From an uncultured Negativicutes bacterium (lineage in GTDB: Bacteria; Bacillota; Negativicutes; Acidaminococcales; Acidaminococcaceae), in assembly GCA_937926555.1 (NCBI GenBank), contig CALAZX010000099.1, positions 1 to 6,723 on the forward strand: DNA of 6,723 bases. Direction: 5' to 3'. Below, piece by piece: positions 3,922 to 6,723 of the stretch. Made by a program: the position numbers and the translations under genes. Numbering within the stretch: the stretch's first letter is position 1; every line of letters begins with the position of its first letter. The notes beneath the pieces were generated by a model. It searched no databases. It saw nothing but the letters and a program-made list of their open reading frames with translations, and was not told where the DNA came from.

Positions 3922-6681
3922 ATGGCAAGAGACAGGCGACGTGACGCAGCGAAACGGTTTGTGGAATTCTGGAAGGGGAAAGGCTATGAGAAGGGGCAGA
4001 GCCAGCCGTTCTGGCTTTCTCTGTTGCGCGATGTCTTTGATGTCGAGCATCCGGAAGAGTTCATCTCTTTCGAGAATCAGGTGCATTTGGACAGTACCAG
4101 CTTTATCGATGGATATATTCCGTCTACCCATGTGCTGATAGAGCAGAAAAGCATCGATAAAAGTCTCTCGGCTGCAATCCGCCAGTCTGACGGGACGCTG
4201 CTGGATCCTTTCCAGCAGGCAAAGCGCTACTCCGCCAATCTTCCTTATTCCTTACGTCCTCGTTGGATTGTCACCTGCAACTTTAAGGAATTCTATGTTT
4301 ATGATATGGAGCAGCCCAATGGAGAGCCGGAGAAAATATTGTTGGAGAACCTGGAGAAAGAGTATTATCGTCTGGAATTCCTGGTAGATGTCCGCAATGA
4401 GAATATCCGGAATGAGATGGAGATTTCTTTGCAGGCCGGTGAACTTGTGGGAAAACTGTACGATGCTATTCTGAAACAGTACATTGATCCCGAAAATCCG
4501 GATTCTTTGAAGAGTCTCAATATTCTCTGTGTCCGTCTTGTATTCTGTCTGTATGCGGAGGATGCTGGCGTTTTCGGGCCTCATAACATGTTCCATGATT
4601 ACCTGGAAGGATTCCTCCCTGAAAATATGCGGATGGGTCTGATTGAGCTGTTCAAAGTACTGGATACCCGTCCGGAAGACCGCGATCCCTATATGAAACC
4701 GGAGCTTGCAGCTTTCCCCTACGTGAATGGAGGCCTGTTTGCGGAAGAGGATATCGAGATTCCCATGTTTACCGAGGAGATACGCCAGATGCTCCTGCAG
4801 GATGCCAGTGCCGATTTTGACTGGAGCGGTATCAGTCCGACTATTTTTGGCGCTGTGTTTGAAAGCACTCTGAATCCGGAGACTCGCCGCAGTGGCGGTA
4901 TGCACTATACATCCATTGAAAACATCCATAAAGTGATTGATCCGCTGTTCCTAGATGATTTGAAAGAGGAGTTTGCGGAAATCCGGGCAATTGCCGTGAA
5001 CCGGACACGTAAAGCGCGGCTTGAGGCGTTTCATGATAAGCTGGCATCCCTCACTTTTCTTGATCCTGCCTGCGGCAGCGGCAACTTTCTGACCGAGACC
5101 TATATCAGTCTGCGCCGTTTGGAGAACGAGATTCTCAAACTGCAGCTTGGCGGAGAGATTGTGCTGGGCCCTATTATGAACCCTATCAAAGTATCCATCA
5201 AGCAGTTCTACGGCATTGAAATCAACGACTTCGCAGCTACTGTCGCAAAAGCGGCTTTGTGGATTGCGGAGAGCCAGATGATGCAAGAAACGGAAGACAT
5301 TGTGCATATGAATCTGGACTTCCTGCCGTTGAAGACATATGCCAACATTGTGGAAGGAAACGCGTTGCAGATGGAATGGGAGTCTGTTGTACCCAAGAAC
5401 AAGCTGAATTATATTATGGGAAATCCGCCGTTTGTCGGATCTAACAATGTCAGCAAAGAGCAGAAAAACGATCTGATGGATATCTTTGGTGAAAAAAGGA
5501 AGGCGGGACTTCTTGACTATGTTAGCGGGTGGTACGGGAAAGCCTGTGCCTTTATGCAAGAATCAAGAATCAGAGGCGCTTTTGTTTCCACCAATTCCAT
5601 TACACAAGGGGAGCAAGTGGCTATATTATGGGCACCTCTGATGGAGCAGGGTCTGTCCATAGATTTTGCGTACCAGACGTTTGTATGGGATAGTGAGGCT
5701 AACTTCAAAGCACATGTTCATTGCGTGATAATTGGTTTTAGTATTAGCCTTCCTGGCAAAGAGAAAGTCCTTTATTTTGGGTCGAAAAGACGAAAGGTTG
5801 ACAATATAAACGGATATTTACTGAATGGTCCCAATATATTTATCGCGCGACGGAGAAATCCATTATGTGATGTCCCTTTATGTACCAGAGGGAATCAGCC
5901 TACTGACGGAGGCAACTTGATTATTGAGAAAAATGAATATGATGCATTTGTGAAACAAGAGCCGGAGGCAAAGCCCTACATAAAAAAACTGATTGGTTCC
6001 AAGGAGTTTATCCAGAAGCTGGACAGGTATTGCTTGTGGCTCGTTGGAATTTCTCCTGAAAAACTGAAATCCATGCCATTAGTGATGGAAAGAGTCCGGA
6101 AAGTAAAGGAGATGCGTGAAAAGAGCTCTTTTGCAGGAACTCGGGCATTGGCAACCACGCCTACTTTGTTCAGAGAAACGTGGAATCCTGAGTCGTTCAT
6201 TGTTATCCCCAGGGTTTCGTCTGAACGCAGAAAATATATTCCTATGGGATTTTTACATGGTGATACAGTTCCTACAGATTTGGTGATTATTGTTCCGGGA
6301 GGAGAACTTTATGAATTTGGCGTTTTGACATCTAATGTCCATAATGCATGGATGAGAACCGTTGCCGGGCGGCTTGAAATGAGATATCGTTATTCTAAAG
6401 ATATTGTCTATAATAATTTTCCCTGGCCTAATCCAACAGAAAAGCAGAAAGTACGGATTGAACAAACTGCGCAGGGCATTTTGGATGCCCGGAATCTGTA
6501 TCCTGATAGCAGTCTGGCAGATCTTTATGATGAAGTGGCCATGCCGCCGGAACTCCGTAAGGCGCATCAGGCGAATGATAAAGCTGTTATGGAAGCGTAC
6601 GGATTCTGGGGCAAGCTTAACAGCGAGAGCGAGTGTGTGGCAGAGTTGCTGAAGATGCATCAGAAGCTGGTTGGGCAATAA
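3922..6681 (+). CDS. MmeI-family type IIG/IIL restriction-modification enzyme
   Basis: A single 919-residue chain that should both cut DNA and methylate adenine. It is close to the length I recall for MmeI. Residues 1-155 are the nuclease part, with D63 and E74-x-K76 in LIEQKS, the PD-(D/E)xK signature of this family. A helical linker with FPYVNGGLF (265-273) follows. The methyltransferase spans about 300-620: GGMHYTS (325-331, motif X), DPACGSGNFL (381-390, SAM binding), GIEIN (431-435) and catalytic NPPF (501-504), then LDYVSGWYGKA. The target-recognition region is about 620-835, ending in the family hallmark VAGRLEMRYRYS (814-825) and YNNFPWP. A helical tail follows. Family enzymes cut about 20 bases from an asymmetric site and protect the host by methylating one strand, so no separate methylase is needed. 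No frameshift or missing motif is seen. Recognition sequence cannot be read from here. Confidence 0.92.
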   Translation: MARDRRRDAAKRFVEFWKGKGYEKGQSQPFWLSLLRDVFDVEHPEEFISFENQVHLDSTSFIDGYIPSTHVLIEQKSIDKSLSAAIRQSDGTLLDPFQQAKRYSANLPYSLRPRWIVTCNFKEFYVYDMEQPNGEPEKILLENLEKEYYRLEFLVDVRNENIRNEMEISLQAGELVGKLYDAILKQYIDPENPDSLKSLNILCVRLVFCLYAEDAGVFGPHNMFHDYLEGFLPENMRMGLIELFKVLDTRPEDRDPYMKPELAAFPYVNGGLFAEEDIEIPMFTEEIRQMLLQDASADFDWSGISPTIFGAVFESTLNPETRRSGGMHYTSIENIHKVIDPLFLDDLKEEFAEIRAIAVNRTRKARLEAFHDKLASLTFLDPACGSGNFLTETYISLRRLENEILKLQLGGEIVLGPIMNPIKVSIKQFYGIEINDFAATVAKAALWIAESQMMQETEDIVHMNLDFLPLKTYANIVEGNALQMEWESVVPKNKLNYIMGNPPFVGSNNVSKEQKNDLMDIFGEKRKAGLLDYVSGWYGKACAFMQESRIRGAFVSTNSITQGEQVAILWAPLMEQGLSIDFAYQTFVWDSEANFKAHVHCVIIGFSISLPGKEKVLYFGSKRRKVDNINGYLLNGPNIFIARRRNPLCDVPLCTRGNQPTDGGNLIIEKNEYDAFVKQEPEAKPYIKKLIGSKEFIQKLDRYCLWLVGISPEKLKSMPLVMERVRKVKEMREKSSFAGTRALATTPTLFRETWNPESFIVIPRVSSERRKYIPMGFLHGDTVPTDLVIIVPGGELYEFGVLTSNVHNAWMRTVAGRLEMRYRYSKDIVYNNFPWPNPTEKQKVRIEQTAQGILDARNLYPDSSLADLYDEVAMPPELRKAHQANDKAVMEAYGFWGKLNSESECVAELLKMHQKLVGQ

Positions 6682-6723
6682 CAAGGAAAGCGGTAATCGC
6701 GGGTAGATGTAGTTGGTTGTATA
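6682..6723. other. Short tail after the RM gene
   Basis: The 42 bases after the stop codon contain no complete hairpin-plus-T terminator and no start codon with a ribosome binding site. Whatever follows lies outside the window. Confidence 0.5.

Noticed and set aside
4252..5559. Minus-strand open frames (4252-4929, 225 codons; 4951-5559, 202 codons) opposite the restriction enzyme gene
   Set aside because: Both are shadows of a gene with continuous conserved motifs; their translations are compositionally odd and have no recognisable domains.
3922..6681. Assignment as the methyltransferase of BREX (PglX) or DISARM (DrmMI)
   Set aside because: The chain has an N-terminal EQK nuclease motif and the MmeI-type C-terminal VAGRLEMRYRYS signature, and no BREX or DISARM partner genes are visible.

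Overview
The window looks like an insertion-sequence-rich accessory (defence-island type) region of a Gram-positive, probably clostridial (Lachnospiraceae-like) chromosome. This is inferred from AGGAGG-like ribosome binding sites, A+T-rich promoters with extended -10 boxes, and clostridial-looking IS256 and IS3 families. No species can be named from the sequence.

Layout. Bases 1-52 are a short flank with a possible minus-strand coding remnant. Bases 53-1493 are a complete IS256-family element with 27-bp imperfect terminal inverted repeats and one intact DDE transposase on the minus strand. Bases 1494-1659 are the middle of an A+T-rich plus-strand gene whose 5' part is lost at the IS256 edge. 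Bases 1660-3425 are a complete IS3-family element (orfA and orfB on the minus strand, with a canonical A_AAA_AAA slippage site between them) inserted into that gene. Bases 3426-3812 are the rest of the gene. Removing the IS3 element and one copy of its 3-bp target duplication (ATC) restores one open frame across the junction. The restored 182-residue C-terminal fragment carries an R-x4-H motif (RNKYLH) of the kind found in HEPN RNases. Bases 3813-3921 hold the promoter and ribosome binding site of the last gene. Bases 3922-6681 are an intact 919-residue MmeI-type (type IIG/IIL) restriction-modification enzyme.

How the parts relate. The single-chain restriction-modification enzyme is the only apparently functional host-benefit gene. 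It joins an N-terminal PD-(D/E)xK-type nuclease, a gamma-class N6-adenine methyltransferase and a C-terminal target-recognition domain. The gene beside it has been destroyed by two unrelated insertion sequences and may once have been another defence gene. The two elements look structurally complete: all catalytic acids of both transposases are present.

Most notable signals: (i) the IS3 element has four tandem copies of a ~31-bp repeat at each end, inverted relative to each other, plus a further related copy lying across its own orfA transcription and translation start; (ii) the interrupted gene can be rebuilt exactly; (iii) the recognition-domain part of the restriction enzyme gene is about ten GC points poorer than its 3' tail, suggesting specificity exchange; (iv) the IS256 right end carries a second inverted copy of its terminal repeat, forming a large potential hairpin, and the element lacks a recognisable target duplication.
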